Shown in pieces: positions 17,479-26,508 of a stretch of 46,791 bases of DNA (within the stretch, counting starts at the first letter, position 1; every line of letters begins with the position of its first letter). The translations under genes were made by a program, and so were the position numbers. The notes under the pieces were generated by a model, which saw only the letters and a program-made list of their open reading frames with translations, ran no database searches and had not been told where the DNA came from. The stretch is from CAYVQZ01 sp964453435 (GTDB taxonomy: Bacteria; Abyssobacteria; SURF-5), in assembly GCA_964453435.1 (NCBI GenBank), contig CAYVQZ010000046.1:1-46791 (forward strand), read 5' to 3'.

Positions 17479-17556
17479 ATTATCGCATATCAGAGGGTAT
17501 AAATCAAAAATAAACAGAGCGAAAAATTGAATTATTCATCCGGAAAATGATATCCT
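17479..17556. promoter_or_regulatory. Divergent promoter pair
   Basis: Minus strand: TTGATT (complement of 17502-17507), 17 bases, GATAAT (complement of 17479-17484) for the SGNH gene. Plus strand: TTGAAT (17527-17532), 18 bases, TATCCT (17551-17556) for the FrhB operon. Both are near-consensus in an AT-rich island. Confidence 0.5.
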
Positions 17557-17691
17557 GATGCTGCCGAAGGCGCGTCGTGTTTGGGAACAGCCACCCCGGC
17601 CCGTGACGCGGCCGGCAAACCAAGCCCCGACATGAATACGGTGGCGGATTGTGCCGGGGTAATACTCGGGTAGCAATGCGGAGGTAGCGCT

Positions 17692-18810
17692 ATGGAAGAA
17701 CTGATGAATAAGGGGCCGGATGAACTCCAGACGGAAGTTCAGCAGGCCGACCTGTGCACGGGCTGCGGCATGTGCGTGGGATTGTGTCCGTATCTGAAAG
17801 AAATGGATGAGAAGGTCGCGCTCATCGAGCGCTGCGGGCGGAGCGACGGCCGCTGCTATCGGTTTTGCCCGCGAACGGCAACCGACCTCGATGGTCTGGA
17901 CGAAATGATTTTCGGCTCGCGGCGAACCGATAACGTTCTCGGGTCGTACCGTTCGTTGAGCATGGTCACATCGGAGGATGAAGCCGTGCACAAAGCGGGC
18001 CAGTACGGCGGTGTGGCGTCGGCGCTCGTGATTCATGCGTTGGAGAAAGGCGTCGTCGATGCCGCTCTGCTGACAAAATACTCCGACCACAAGAGCGTGC
18101 TGCCGCGTCCCTCGATTGCGCGGACCCGCGACGAGGCGCTTGCCTGCGCGGGTTCGAAGTACACGGCGGCGCCCACGCTTTCGGCGTTAAACGACCTTTT
18201 GAAAACGGGCGAGAAAATCGCCGTGGTCGGCAGACCCTGTCAAATCACGGCGGTCAGGAAGATGCAAAAATATGACGACCGGCCCGAAGCGCAGAATATA
18301 AAGCTCCTGGTCGGCCTGTTCTGTCTGTGGGCGCTCGAGTACAGAAAGTATCTTCTGTATCTCAGCGACCAGGTGGAACTGAAGCGGATAAAGAAAATCG
18401 ACATCCCGAAGAACGACGACTTTATTGTCTACACGAACGGCGGCACGGCCCGATTGCCGATTGACAAGATAAAAGCGATAATTCGCCCGACGTGCGAGGT
18501 CTGTTTCGATGTCACGGCCGAACTGGCGGACATTTCGCTCGGTTCGACCGAGTGGATGGACGACTGGAACACGATGCTGGTGCGCAGCGAAGCCGGCGAA
18601 AAGCTGGTCGCCTCAGCGACCGAAGCGGGAATTATCGCGGCAAAGAGTTTCCCGGAGGAACGGGTGGCTATCTTGCGCGAGGCTGTCACGAACAAGAAAA
18701 GAAGAGTCGTGAAGGAACTGAGCAACCGCGGCAATGAGAATTCACCGCTGCTCTATCTGAAGTTGAGTGATGAGCAGCGCGAGTTTTTCTTGGAAGGAGG
18801 ACCGAAATAA
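17692..18810 (+). CDS. FrhB/FdhB-type coenzyme F420 hydrogenase beta subunit family flavoprotein
   Basis: A 372-residue protein. The N-terminus holds two iron-sulfur motifs: CTGCGMCVGLCP (about 22-33) and a partial CGRSDGRCYRFCP (about 48-60). The FrhB N- and C-terminal domains follow with KAGQYGGVASAL, KYTAAPTLSAL, VVGRPCQITAVRKMQ, VGLFCLW and PTCEVCFDVTAELADISLGS. The family transfers electrons between ferredoxin or Fe-S partners and flavin/F420 or NAD(P). GGAGG precedes the ATG. Its stop overlaps the iorA start by one base, so it is likely the electron-transfer partner of the 2-oxoacid oxidoreductase. Whether F420 or another acceptor is used cannot be read; bacteria often have F420-independent members. 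Confidence 0.88.
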   Translation: MEELMNKGPDELQTEVQQADLCTGCGMCVGLCPYLKEMDEKVALIERCGRSDGRCYRFCPRTATDLDGLDEMIFGSRRTDNVLGSYRSLSMVTSEDEAVHKAGQYGGVASALVIHALEKGVVDAALLTKYSDHKSVLPRPSIARTRDEALACAGSKYTAAPTLSALNDLLKTGEKIAVVGRPCQITAVRKMQKYDDRPEAQNIKLLVGLFCLWALEYRKYLLYLSDQVELKRIKKIDIPKNDDFIVYTNGGTARLPIDKIKAIIRPTCEVCFDVTAELADISLGSTEWMDDWNTMLVRSEAGEKLVASATEAGIIAAKSFPEERVAILREAVTNKKRRVVKELSNRGNENSPLLYLKLSDEQREFFLEGGPK

Positions 18811-20750
18811 TGTTGAGCATCTTACTCGATGAGCCGGGGAAACGCGTACTGATGATGGGCAATGAGGCGATTGCCCGCGGCGCCATCGAGGCGGGCGTCA
18901 AGTTCTGCGCCGCGTACCCAGGCTCGCCTTCTTCTGAAATTATCGGGACCCTCGCCCGCCCGGAGGTAGCCGAGAACTTCGGGCATCACGCCGAGTGGTC
19001 CACCAATGAGATAGTCGCGCTGGAAGCGGCGGCGGGCGCGTCGTTCGCCGGCCTGCGCGCCATCTGCGCGATGAAGCAAAACGGCATCAACGTGGCCGCC
19101 GACTTTCTGCTGTCGGTCATCATGTCGGGAAGCAAGGGAGGCCTGGTGGTCGTCGTCGCGGATGACCCGGCCGCTCACTGCAGCAACAACGAAATGGATT
19201 CGCGGGCTTTCGCGCGCATGCTCGATGCGCCTTTGCTGGAACCCGGCACAATCGACGAGGCCAAGGCGATGGCGCGATGGGCGTTCGAGCTGTCGGAGGA
19301 ACTGGAAATGCCGGTCATGCTCCGAAGCGTGACTCGAATTTCACACGCGCGGGGCGACCTTTCACTCGGCGATATCAATCGCGTTTCTCCGAAGCCGCGG
19401 TTCGAGGCATATGACCGGTTTCTCTCGCTCGGCGCCATCACGCATTCGGTCCTTCATGGCAAGCTCGAGAAAGCGCGCGGAATCTTCGAGACATCGGAGT
19501 TCAATCAATATGTCGGCCCGCCGGGCGCCGAGCTTGTCATCATTACCTGCGGCACGGGTTGGCTGTATTCACGGGAGGCTGTCAGCGCGCTCGGACTCGA
19601 TGAAAAAATCGGGATACTGAAACTTGGGACCACCTGGCCGCTGCCGAATGAATTCATCGTAAAGAATCTGAAAGGAGTCAAGCAGGTTCTGTTCGTCGAA
19701 GAGATCGACCCGTTCCTGGAGCAAAACGTCAAAAGCCTGCTCGCCGACCACATCGGCAGCGACCTCGAGGTCATCAAGTTCTTCGGGAAGACCTCCGGAC
19801 ATGTGAGGAGCCAGTTCGGGCCGGCTCTCGGGGAGATCGATCCCGACATCGTCACGCAGGCGCTCGCGGAGATCAGGGGAATAGAGTATCAGCCGCAGAG
19901 TCCCGAGTATGCATCTCGCGCCCAGGAACTATTGAGCGAATATACCGCGCCGCGCGACCTTGCGTTCTGCGCCGGGTGCCCGCACCGCGCGTCGTACTGG
20001 GTAATGAAAAACGCCCTGGCGCTTGATGGCCGCGGAGGATTCGTACTCGGCGACATCGGATGCTACGGTATGGGCGCCGGACGCTCGGGCTACTTCCTGA
20101 ACCGCACCCTGCACTGCATGGGTTCGGGAGCAGGCGTGGCATGCGGCTTGGGAAACCTCGAGAAGTTCGAATTCGACCAGCCGGTGGTCGCAGTCATGGG
20201 AGATTCCACCTTCTTCCATGCCACAATCCCCGCGCTGGTGAACGCCCGATACAACGGAGCGAAATTCACCAGCGTCGTACTTGACAACAGCGCTACCGCG
20301 ATGACCGGTTTCCAGCCGCACCCCGGCATCGGAGTTGACGCCCTCGGGAACCCGGCGACACAGGTAAAAATCGAAGAGGTGTGCAAAGGACTCGGCTTCC
20401 ACGTTGAAATATGTGACCCGTTCGAGGTCGACAAGGCAACGGAGACACTGCATGACTTGATGCAATGCGGCGATGCCAGCGTGCTTATCTTGCGGCGGAC
20501 CTGCGGTCTGATTGCGAGCCGGCAGAAGGCGAAAGATAAGGTAAGGGTTAATCCGGAAAAATGTCTGGGCGACGAATGCGGCTGCGCGCGGTTCTGCACG
20601 CGGGTGTTCGGTTGCCCGGCGCTCATCTGGGACCAGAAAAACCAGTGCGCCACGGTGGATGAAGTCGTATGCACGGGCTGCGGCGTCTGCGCCTATCTCT
20701 GTCCACAGGGCGCGATAGAGGTCGAGAAGGCCGAGGAGTCGAAGGTATGA
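18810..20750 (+). CDS. iorA: Indolepyruvate ferredoxin oxidoreductase subunit alpha
   Basis: A 646-residue ThDP- and Fe-S-containing catalytic subunit that oxidatively decarboxylates aryl 2-oxoacids (indolepyruvate, phenylpyruvate) to acyl-CoA, reducing ferredoxin. N-terminal pyrimidine-binding domain: GNEAIARGAIEAGVKFCAAYPGSPSSE. ThDP motif: VMGDSTFFHATIPALVNARYN with a later LDNSATAMTG (GDS...N). The C-terminus carries a dicluster ferredoxin, CLGDECGCARFC and CTGCGVCAYLCP. ATG 18810 overlaps the FrhB stop by one base, and the TGA at 20748-20750 overlaps the iorB ATG by four bases. Aryl pyruvate specificity is known for the family; other 2-oxoacids are possible. Confidence 0.95.
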   Translation: MLSILLDEPGKRVLMMGNEAIARGAIEAGVKFCAAYPGSPSSEIIGTLARPEVAENFGHHAEWSTNEIVALEAAAGASFAGLRAICAMKQNGINVAADFLLSVIMSGSKGGLVVVVADDPAAHCSNNEMDSRAFARMLDAPLLEPGTIDEAKAMARWAFELSEELEMPVMLRSVTRISHARGDLSLGDINRVSPKPRFEAYDRFLSLGAITHSVLHGKLEKARGIFETSEFNQYVGPPGAELVIITCGTGWLYSREAVSALGLDEKIGILKLGTTWPLPNEFIVKNLKGVKQVLFVEEIDPFLEQNVKSLLADHIGSDLEVIKFFGKTSGHVRSQFGPALGEIDPDIVTQALAEIRGIEYQPQSPEYASRAQELLSEYTAPRDLAFCAGCPHRASYWVMKNALALDGRGGFVLGDIGCYGMGAGRSGYFLNRTLHCMGSGAGVACGLGNLEKFEFDQPVVAVMGDSTFFHATIPALVNARYNGAKFTSVVLDNSATAMTGFQPHPGIGVDALGNPATQVKIEEVCKGLGFHVEICDPFEVDKATETLHDLMQCGDASVLILRRTCGLIASRQKAKDKVRVNPEKCLGDECGCARFCTRVFGCPALIWDQKNQCATVDEVVCTGCGVCAYLCPQGAIEVEKAEESKV

Positions 20751-21358
20751 AATCGAACGGCGATTGTTTCAATGTTGTAATCACGGGAGTCGGCGGGCAA
20801 GGAAACATTCTGGCATCGCATATTCTCGCCAGCGCCGCGATCGCCGACGGTTTCCATGCGACAATCGGCGAAACATACGGCCAGTCGCAACGCGGCGGCG
20901 CCGTAATGAGCCATGTCAGGATGTCGAAAAAGATGTCGTACGGACCGCTGATTCCCCGCGGAGGCGCGCACGTCATCGTCGGCCTGGAGCCGATGGAAAC
21001 GCTTCGCGTCGCGGCTACGTATGCGAACCCGCAAACAAAGATAATCGTGAATCCGCGCCCAAATTACCCGCTCATGGTCCTCTACGGCGCGATGGAGTAT
21101 CCCACGGTGGATGTTTTGCTCGAGCGAATCAAAGAGATGACCGCCGAGACCAGGGTGATAGAGAGCACGGAACTGGCGAAAGAAGCCGGAGAGGCGATGG
21201 CTTCGAATGTCGTTATGGTTGGAGCCCTCGCCGGCTCGGGATGGGTTCCTATTCCGGTTAACATTTTTGCCGACGTTTTGAAAGATGTCATCCCGAAGAA
21301 GATTCTGCCGGTCAACCAGCGAGCCTTCGAGCTCGGCATTGAAAACATAAAGAAATAG
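20747..21358 (+). CDS. iorB: Indolepyruvate oxidoreductase subunit beta
   Basis: A 203-residue gamma-type subunit of the 2-oxoacid:acceptor oxidoreductase family, partner of IorA. It has a Rossmann-like start VVITGVGGQGNILASHIL, the conserved GETYGQSQRGGAVMSHVRMS and a late GALAGSGWVPI. The start is ATG 20747, overlapping the iorA stop (ATGA). It ends 36 bases before an intrinsic terminator, so the three genes form one operon. Confidence 0.95.
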   Translation: MKSNGDCFNVVITGVGGQGNILASHILASAAIADGFHATIGETYGQSQRGGAVMSHVRMSKKMSYGPLIPRGGAHVIVGLEPMETLRVAATYANPQTKIIVNPRPNYPLMVLYGAMEYPTVDVLLERIKEMTAETRVIESTELAKEAGEAMASNVVMVGALAGSGWVPIPVNIFADVLKDVIPKKILPVNQRAFELGIENIKK

Positions 21359-21393
21359 ACCGGGGCAATACTTCGCAGTTTAGTTTCCACGAA

Positions 21394-21427
21394 GAGGGGC
21401 GGCTCGGCAGCCGTCCCTCTGTTTTCT
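21394..21427 (+). terminator. Intrinsic terminator of the FrhB-iorAB operon
   Basis: GAGGGGCGGCT (21394-21404) pairs with AGCCGTCCCTC (21409-21419) around a CGGC loop, with one G-U wobble, and is followed by TGTTTTCT. Confidence 0.75.
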
Positions 21428-21641
21428 GACCGGCAGGTGGCGCGGAAAGACAAATGTGTCAATTCCGCGGGACATGAAACTGGGGAATCCATATCCCCTA
21501 AATTTGACTTCGGCCCTACTGGAACAGTAAATCTGTTTCCTGCCTTTCGGGAATTTCCAGGTTGGCGGACCGTAGCCAAAGCGGGCATGAATGGACTGTG
21601 AGACAACACCCCCCTTTGTCTTTTCCGCACGTTGACCCTCG

Positions 21642-21671
21642 TTGACACTCTATTTGCGGTTCAGCTATAAT
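21642..21671 (+). promoter_or_regulatory. Consensus sigma-70 promoter upstream of rnr
   Basis: TTGACA (21642-21647), an 18-base spacer and TATAAT (21666-21671), both hexamers perfect. It lies about 290 bases before the rnr start codon, giving a long 5' UTR that includes a palindromic repeat. Confidence 0.65.
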
Positions 21672-21819
21672 ACGATGAATTATTTCTGTTGCAAAGGCAC
21701 GTGGATGCTCGGTATCGAGCTCTTTGTGTACTACTGTCTATCAGAATTGTGAATTTCCGTCGGGGTTTTTATGCCGCGACTCTCATAATGTTAACGGTAG
21801 CAGTGTGATACGGGGCGAA

Positions 21820-21873
21820 AGGGACTGTCCCCGATTTACGGACACGAAGTGTCGTAGAATCGGGACTGTCCCT
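21820..21873. repeat. Imperfect REP-type palindrome in the rnr 5' UTR
   Basis: The left arm AGGGACTGTCCCCGATTTAC and the right arm, whose reverse complement begins AGGGACAGTCCCGATTCTAC, are nearly complementary around a GACACGAAGTGTC centre that is itself palindromic. It fits a roughly 25-bp-arm cruciform. This GGGACTGTCCC class of repeat is familiar from other genomes as RAYT/REP-like elements; only one copy lies here. Confidence 0.55.
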
Positions 21874-21961
21874 GAAGCCAAGTTTGGTTGCGGCCACACT
21901 GCGCTGTGTTTCTGTAAGTCTCCGGTTGACAACCGTCTATAAAGAGGGGCGACCGAAATCA

Positions 21962-24214
21962 ATGGAACGAATGAAAGAAAAGATTCTCCAACTATTGCGT
22001 CAGTCGGCTGAACGGCCTTTGAAAATGAGGGAGATCGCAAAACATCTCGAAGTGGGGGACGACTCGCTCCGCGACTTGAAAATTGCGGTAAAAGAATTGC
22101 TTGAGTCGGGTGAAATTGTTAAGACTCGCGGAAAACGGTTCGGTGTTCCCGAGCATATGAACCTTGTCGTGGGAGCATTTATCGGTCACCGGGACGGATA
22201 CGGTTTTGTACAACCGCTGCCGAGACCCGGACAAGTGAACCTGCCCGACATATATGTGAGCGGGAGGAACATCGACACCGCAATGCATGGCGATAAGGTG
22301 GTTGCCAGGGTCTCGGGTCATCTCACCAGCCAGCGGCTTCGGGGAGAAGTCATTCGTGTGCTGGAGCGAGCCAACCAAACCGTTCTTGGATACTATGAGG
22401 AAGGCCGCAATTTCGGCTATGTGGTACCCATCGATGAGAGGATTACGCAACACGTGTATGTGGACTTCGCCGATTCGCTCGATGCGCAACCCGGACAGGT
22501 TGTTCTGGCGGAGGTCACCGAATACCCCTCCTATCACCGGAATCCCGAGGGCAAGATTTTGGAAATTCTCGGTCAGCGGGGCGAGAAGGGACTCGACACG
22601 GAACTCTTGATACGCAAGCATGGCTTGCCGGCGGAGTTTCCGCCGAGTGTCCTGAAAACGGCCGAACAACTTCCGGAGACCATACCGGCCGCCGAAGTGA
22701 GCAGGAGAACCGACCTCCGCGACCTTCCCCTTGTGACCATTGACCCTGTCGACGCAAAGGACTTTGATGACGCGGTTTCGATCGAAATCAACGAGCATGG
22801 GAATTACGTTTTGGGCGTCCACATCGCAGATGTCAGTTACTACATAGAAGAAGGTTCCGCCATCGATGATGAAGCATATGATCGGGCAACGAGCATCTAC
22901 CTCGAAGATCGCGTGTTGCCCATGTTGCCGGAACGCATCTCGAACGGTCTGTGCAGTCTCAGGGAAAACGAAGACCGGCTTGCATTCACTGTCACAATGG
23001 AGATAAGCCCGAGGGGCAGACTTATTCACTATGAAATATTCGAAAGCGTGATTCGTTCCCGACACAGGATGACCTACGACGAAGTGTTCGCAATTTTGCA
23101 GGACGGCGCTGAGGCAAAAGAGCGCTTCTCTGAGTTTGCCGATAATCTTCGCACGATGAACAAGCTGGCGCGTGTGCTCCGAGCCAAAAGAATGGCGCGG
23201 GGCAGTCTCGATTTTAATTTTCCGGAGGCGCGCGCCATCTTCGACCATGAGGGAGAAGTGGTGGACATCGTCCTGCAGAAGCACACGGTCGCGCATGAAC
23301 TCATCGAGGAGTTCATGCTAGTCGCGAACGAGACCGTCGCCCGGCACGTAACGGGACACGAGGCGCCCATGGTCTATCGAATCCATGAGGAGCCCGACTC
23401 CGAACGGATGAGCGCGTTTCGGGAATTTATCGCCTCCCTCGGATACAAACTCAGCGAAAAAGATTCAAAAACACCCCGGGGATTGCAGAGGATTTCGCTG
23501 GAAGCACGCGGCCGTCCCGAGGAAACACTGATAAATTACCTCATGTTGCGGTCACTGCGTGAGGCTCGGTACTCACCGGAGAACGTCGGCCACTTCGGGC
23601 TAGCCTGCGAGTGTTACACACATTTTACATCGCCGATCAGGCGCTATCCCGACCTCGTTGTTCACAGGATTCTGAAGACATTGGACCAGCGAAAGAAAAC
23701 CCTCTCGGATGAGGATTATTCCGATGTCCTGAAAAGGGTTGCCGAGCACTGCTCCCTGCGAGAGAGGAGATCCCTGGAAGCCGAACGCGAGTCGCTTTTG
23801 ACAAAGCAACTCATGTTCATGCAAAACAAGGTCGGCGACGTCTTCAACGGCAGAATCACCGGAGTGCACTCGTACGGTCTCTTCGTCGAACTGACCGATT
23901 TCCTGGTGGAGGGGCTTGTCCATGTAAGCAGCCTCGATGACGACTACTACACCTTCATGGAAGAGAAACACTCACTGCTGGGAGAAAACAGGGGGAAGGT
24001 ATACCGTCTCGGAGACGAGATCAGCGTGCAGGTTGTGCGTGTCGATATCGAGAAGAGGCGGATGGACTTCGTCATTGCAGACCACGAAGGTGAAGAAGAC
24101 CGCAAACACAAAGCCAAGAAGGCTCAACCAAAACGTGTTCCCGAAAAAGGCGCCCGACAGCGAAGCCGTGGGAAAACGACGGTACGGCGCACAAGAAGGG
24201 GCCGCAAACGATGA
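21962..24214 (+). CDS. rnr: Ribonuclease R
   Basis: A 750-residue 3'-5' processive exoribonuclease that degrades structured RNA. Domains in order: N-terminal winged helix (about 1-60, MREIAKHLEVGDDSLRDLK), cold-shock OB folds (about 70-220), RNB catalytic domain with TIDPVDAKDFDDAVSI metal-binding Asp residues, HFTSPIRRYPDLVVHRIL, then an S1 domain (about 625-705, FNGRITGVHSYGLFVELTDF) and a Lys/Arg-rich tail typical of RNase R. Start ATG 21962 is preceded by GAGGGG at 12 bases; ATG 21971 is possible. The stop overlaps the argC start (ATGA). Confidence 0.97.
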   Translation: MERMKEKILQLLRQSAERPLKMREIAKHLEVGDDSLRDLKIAVKELLESGEIVKTRGKRFGVPEHMNLVVGAFIGHRDGYGFVQPLPRPGQVNLPDIYVSGRNIDTAMHGDKVVARVSGHLTSQRLRGEVIRVLERANQTVLGYYEEGRNFGYVVPIDERITQHVYVDFADSLDAQPGQVVLAEVTEYPSYHRNPEGKILEILGQRGEKGLDTELLIRKHGLPAEFPPSVLKTAEQLPETIPAAEVSRRTDLRDLPLVTIDPVDAKDFDDAVSIEINEHGNYVLGVHIADVSYYIEEGSAIDDEAYDRATSIYLEDRVLPMLPERISNGLCSLRENEDRLAFTVTMEISPRGRLIHYEIFESVIRSRHRMTYDEVFAILQDGAEAKERFSEFADNLRTMNKLARVLRAKRMARGSLDFNFPEARAIFDHEGEVVDIVLQKHTVAHELIEEFMLVANETVARHVTGHEAPMVYRIHEEPDSERMSAFREFIASLGYKLSEKDSKTPRGLQRISLEARGRPEETLINYLMLRSLREARYSPENVGHFGLACECYTHFTSPIRRYPDLVVHRILKTLDQRKKTLSDEDYSDVLKRVAEHCSLRERRSLEAERESLLTKQLMFMQNKVGDVFNGRITGVHSYGLFVELTDFLVEGLVHVSSLDDDYYTFMEEKHSLLGENRGKVYRLGDEISVQVVRVDIEKRRMDFVIADHEGEEDRKHKAKKAQPKRVPEKGARQRSRGKTTVRRTRRGRKR

Positions 24215-25257
24215 GTAAGGCCAGAGCAGCGATTATCGGGGCAAACGGTTACACGGGTGGAGAGATGGTGCGCCTGCTTGCGGGCCATCCGTCTGTCGAG
24301 ATAACCGCGCTGACATCCCGCCGGTTCGCCGGCAAAAACATACACGAGATATTTCCCTCGTTGCGCGGAATCGTGGATATGCCGGTGGTGGAATTGGACA
24401 TCGCCGAAGTGGCTCGAAAATGCGAAGTCGCAGTCCTTGCGATTCCGCATACGGAGGCCATGCCCATAGTGGCCGCCCTGTTGAAGGAAGGCGTCAGGGT
24501 TGTGGATTACAGCGCCGACTTCCGATTAAAAGACGCCGCGATATACGAACAGTGGTACGCGACCCCGCACACGGAAAAGAGTCTGCTTGAGAAAAGCGTG
24601 TATGGGTTGCCGGAACTTTATAAGGATAACATTCGGAGAGCAAATCTGGTTGCGCTGCCCGGTTGCTATCCGACAGCCGCCGTGCTCGCTCTTGCGCCAC
24701 TGGTGAAACACGGGCTCATCGACACGGGGCAGATTGTCATCAATTCGTTATCGGGAGTTTCGGGCGCGGGGCAGAAGCCAACGGCGCAGACTCACTTTCC
24801 GGAGATCAGCGATAATCTGCGCGCGTACGGTGTCACAAAGCATCGCCACACTCCCGAAATCGAGCAGGAGCTCTCGGCGATAGCAGGACAGCCGATGCAG
24901 GTACTTTTTACCCCTCACCTGGCGCCCGTCATCCGGGGTATTCTGAGCACGATTACCGCCACAGCATCAACCGAAACACCATCGGAGAAGTTGGCGGAGT
25001 TGTACAAAGAGTTTTACCGCGATGCGCCGTTTGTGCGGCTCTGCAAGCCGAACACGTATCCGGAAATTCGGTTTGTGCGCGGCAGCAATTACTGCGACAT
25101 CGGGCTTACCCAGGACCCGAGAACACGGAAAATCATAGCGATTTCGGCGATTGACAACCTGTGTAAAGGAGCAGCCGGCCAGGCTGTGCAGTGTATGAAC
25201 ATCATGTTCGATTTCCCGGAGAGAAGCGGTCTCGAATTTGGCGGACTGACACCATAG
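24211..25257 (+). CDS. argC: N-acetyl-gamma-glutamyl-phosphate reductase
   Basis: A 348-residue NADPH-dependent enzyme that reduces N-acetylglutamyl phosphate to the semialdehyde in arginine synthesis. Rossmann motif AAIIGANGYTGGEMVRLL; catalytic Cys in LPGCYPTAAVLAL; substrate region SGVSGAGQKP and KHRHTPEIEQEL. ATG 24211 overlaps the rnr stop by four bases. It is the first of three arginine genes (argC, argJ, argB) read in the same direction. Confidence 0.97.
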   Translation: MSKARAAIIGANGYTGGEMVRLLAGHPSVEITALTSRRFAGKNIHEIFPSLRGIVDMPVVELDIAEVARKCEVAVLAIPHTEAMPIVAALLKEGVRVVDYSADFRLKDAAIYEQWYATPHTEKSLLEKSVYGLPELYKDNIRRANLVALPGCYPTAAVLALAPLVKHGLIDTGQIVINSLSGVSGAGQKPTAQTHFPEISDNLRAYGVTKHRHTPEIEQELSAIAGQPMQVLFTPHLAPVIRGILSTITATASTETPSEKLAELYKEFYRDAPFVRLCKPNTYPEIRFVRGSNYCDIGLTQDPRTRKIIAISAIDNLCKGAAGQAVQCMNIMFDFPERSGLEFGGLTP

Positions 25258-25269
25258 GAGGCAAACCAC

Positions 25270-26481
25270 GTGACACAGCATGTCGAAGTGCCGGGAGGCG
25301 TCACCGCGCCCGCCGGATTCTTGGCGGCTGGGCTCTGTTGCGGGATAAAAGACAACGACGAATCTGACCTTGCGCTCATTGTGTCGGACCGTCCGGCAAT
25401 GATCGCCGGTATGTTTACCAGGAATATCGTTAAGGCGGCGCCGGTTCTCCATACGCAGGAAGTCGTAAGCAACGGTTCGGCGCGGGCTGTCCTGGTGAAC
25501 AGCGGCAACGCGAACGCAGTCACGGGAAAACAGGGCAGGCAGGATGCTGCGACAATGGCGCGAGTCGCCGCCGAATATCTGGGAATATCCCACTACGAAG
25601 TGGCGGTCGCCTCAACCGGCACAATCGGGAAAATGCTTCCCATGGAGAACATCGTGGCGGGAATACGGAAGCTGGTTCCCGAGCTGAGCCGTCACGGCGG
25701 CGACGACGCATCGATTGCCATTCTGACAACGGACACATTCGCAAAAAATGTGGCCGTGAAGGTTTCTCTTTCGCAGGGAGAAGCGATAATCGGAGGCATG
25801 GCCAAAGGGGCCGGAATGATTTGTCCCGACCTCGCCACGATGCTGGCGTTCATCACAACCGATGCGCCCATTGAGCTGGCATTCCTGTCGCGTGCTTTGG
25901 AGACGGCGGTGGAATCGACCTTCAATTGCATAACGGTTGATGGCGACACGAGCACGAATGACATGGTTCTCATGTTGGCCAACGGAGCCTCTGAGGCCCC
26001 TCAGATAAATGAGTTTTCAGAAGACTACTTCGCGTTTCATTCGGCGCTCCAGTACGTTTGCTCGCGTCTTGCAGAAATGATCGTCAGCGACGGCGAGGGC
26101 GCAACCAAGCTCGTAAGAATTCGTGTTGTGGGAGCGGGCGACAAAACGGATGCGCTCGCGATAGCAAAAACAGTTGCCAATTCTCTTCTCGTGAAGACGG
26201 CGATATTCGGGAACGACGCCAACTGGGGCCGCATCATTGCAGCGGCAGGCAGAGCTGGGGTCGAAGTAAACCCGGATGAGATGGACATACACCTGGGTGA
26301 TTTGGCGCTTCTTAAAGACGGGACTCCGCAACCGTTCGAGGAAGAGCGAGCCAGAGACATCCTCTCACGAAAAGAGGTCGAGTTTACGATAAATCTCAAT
26401 GCGGGAAACGAATCGGCAACCGTGCTCACGTGCGACCTGTCCTATGACTACGTCAAGATAAATGCCTCTTATCGCACCTGA
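25270..26481 (+). CDS. argJ: Bifunctional ornithine acetyltransferase/N-acetylglutamate synthase
   Basis: A 403-residue enzyme that recycles the acetyl group from N-acetylornithine to glutamate. The precursor autocleaves before Thr in the DLATMLAFITTDA segment. KGAGMICPD and the later GNDANWGRIIAAAGRAGVE are family signatures. It starts at GTG 25270, with TAGGAGG overlapping the argC stop. Whether it is mono- or bifunctional is not decided by sequence here. Confidence 0.97.
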   Translation: MTQHVEVPGGVTAPAGFLAAGLCCGIKDNDESDLALIVSDRPAMIAGMFTRNIVKAAPVLHTQEVVSNGSARAVLVNSGNANAVTGKQGRQDAATMARVAAEYLGISHYEVAVASTGTIGKMLPMENIVAGIRKLVPELSRHGGDDASIAILTTDTFAKNVAVKVSLSQGEAIIGGMAKGAGMICPDLATMLAFITTDAPIELAFLSRALETAVESTFNCITVDGDTSTNDMVLMLANGASEAPQINEFSEDYFAFHSALQYVCSRLAEMIVSDGEGATKLVRIRVVGAGDKTDALAIAKTVANSLLVKTAIFGNDANWGRIIAAAGRAGVEVNPDEMDIHLGDLALLKDGTPQPFEEERARDILSRKEVEFTINLNAGNESATVLTCDLSYDYVKINASYRT

Positions 26482-26508
26482 TGTCCGGCCAAGCGCAGAG
26501 GTTTCATA

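Noticed and set aside
21992..23296. 434-residue reverse-strand frame inside rnr
   Set aside because: rnr on the plus strand has full RNase R motifs across this span.
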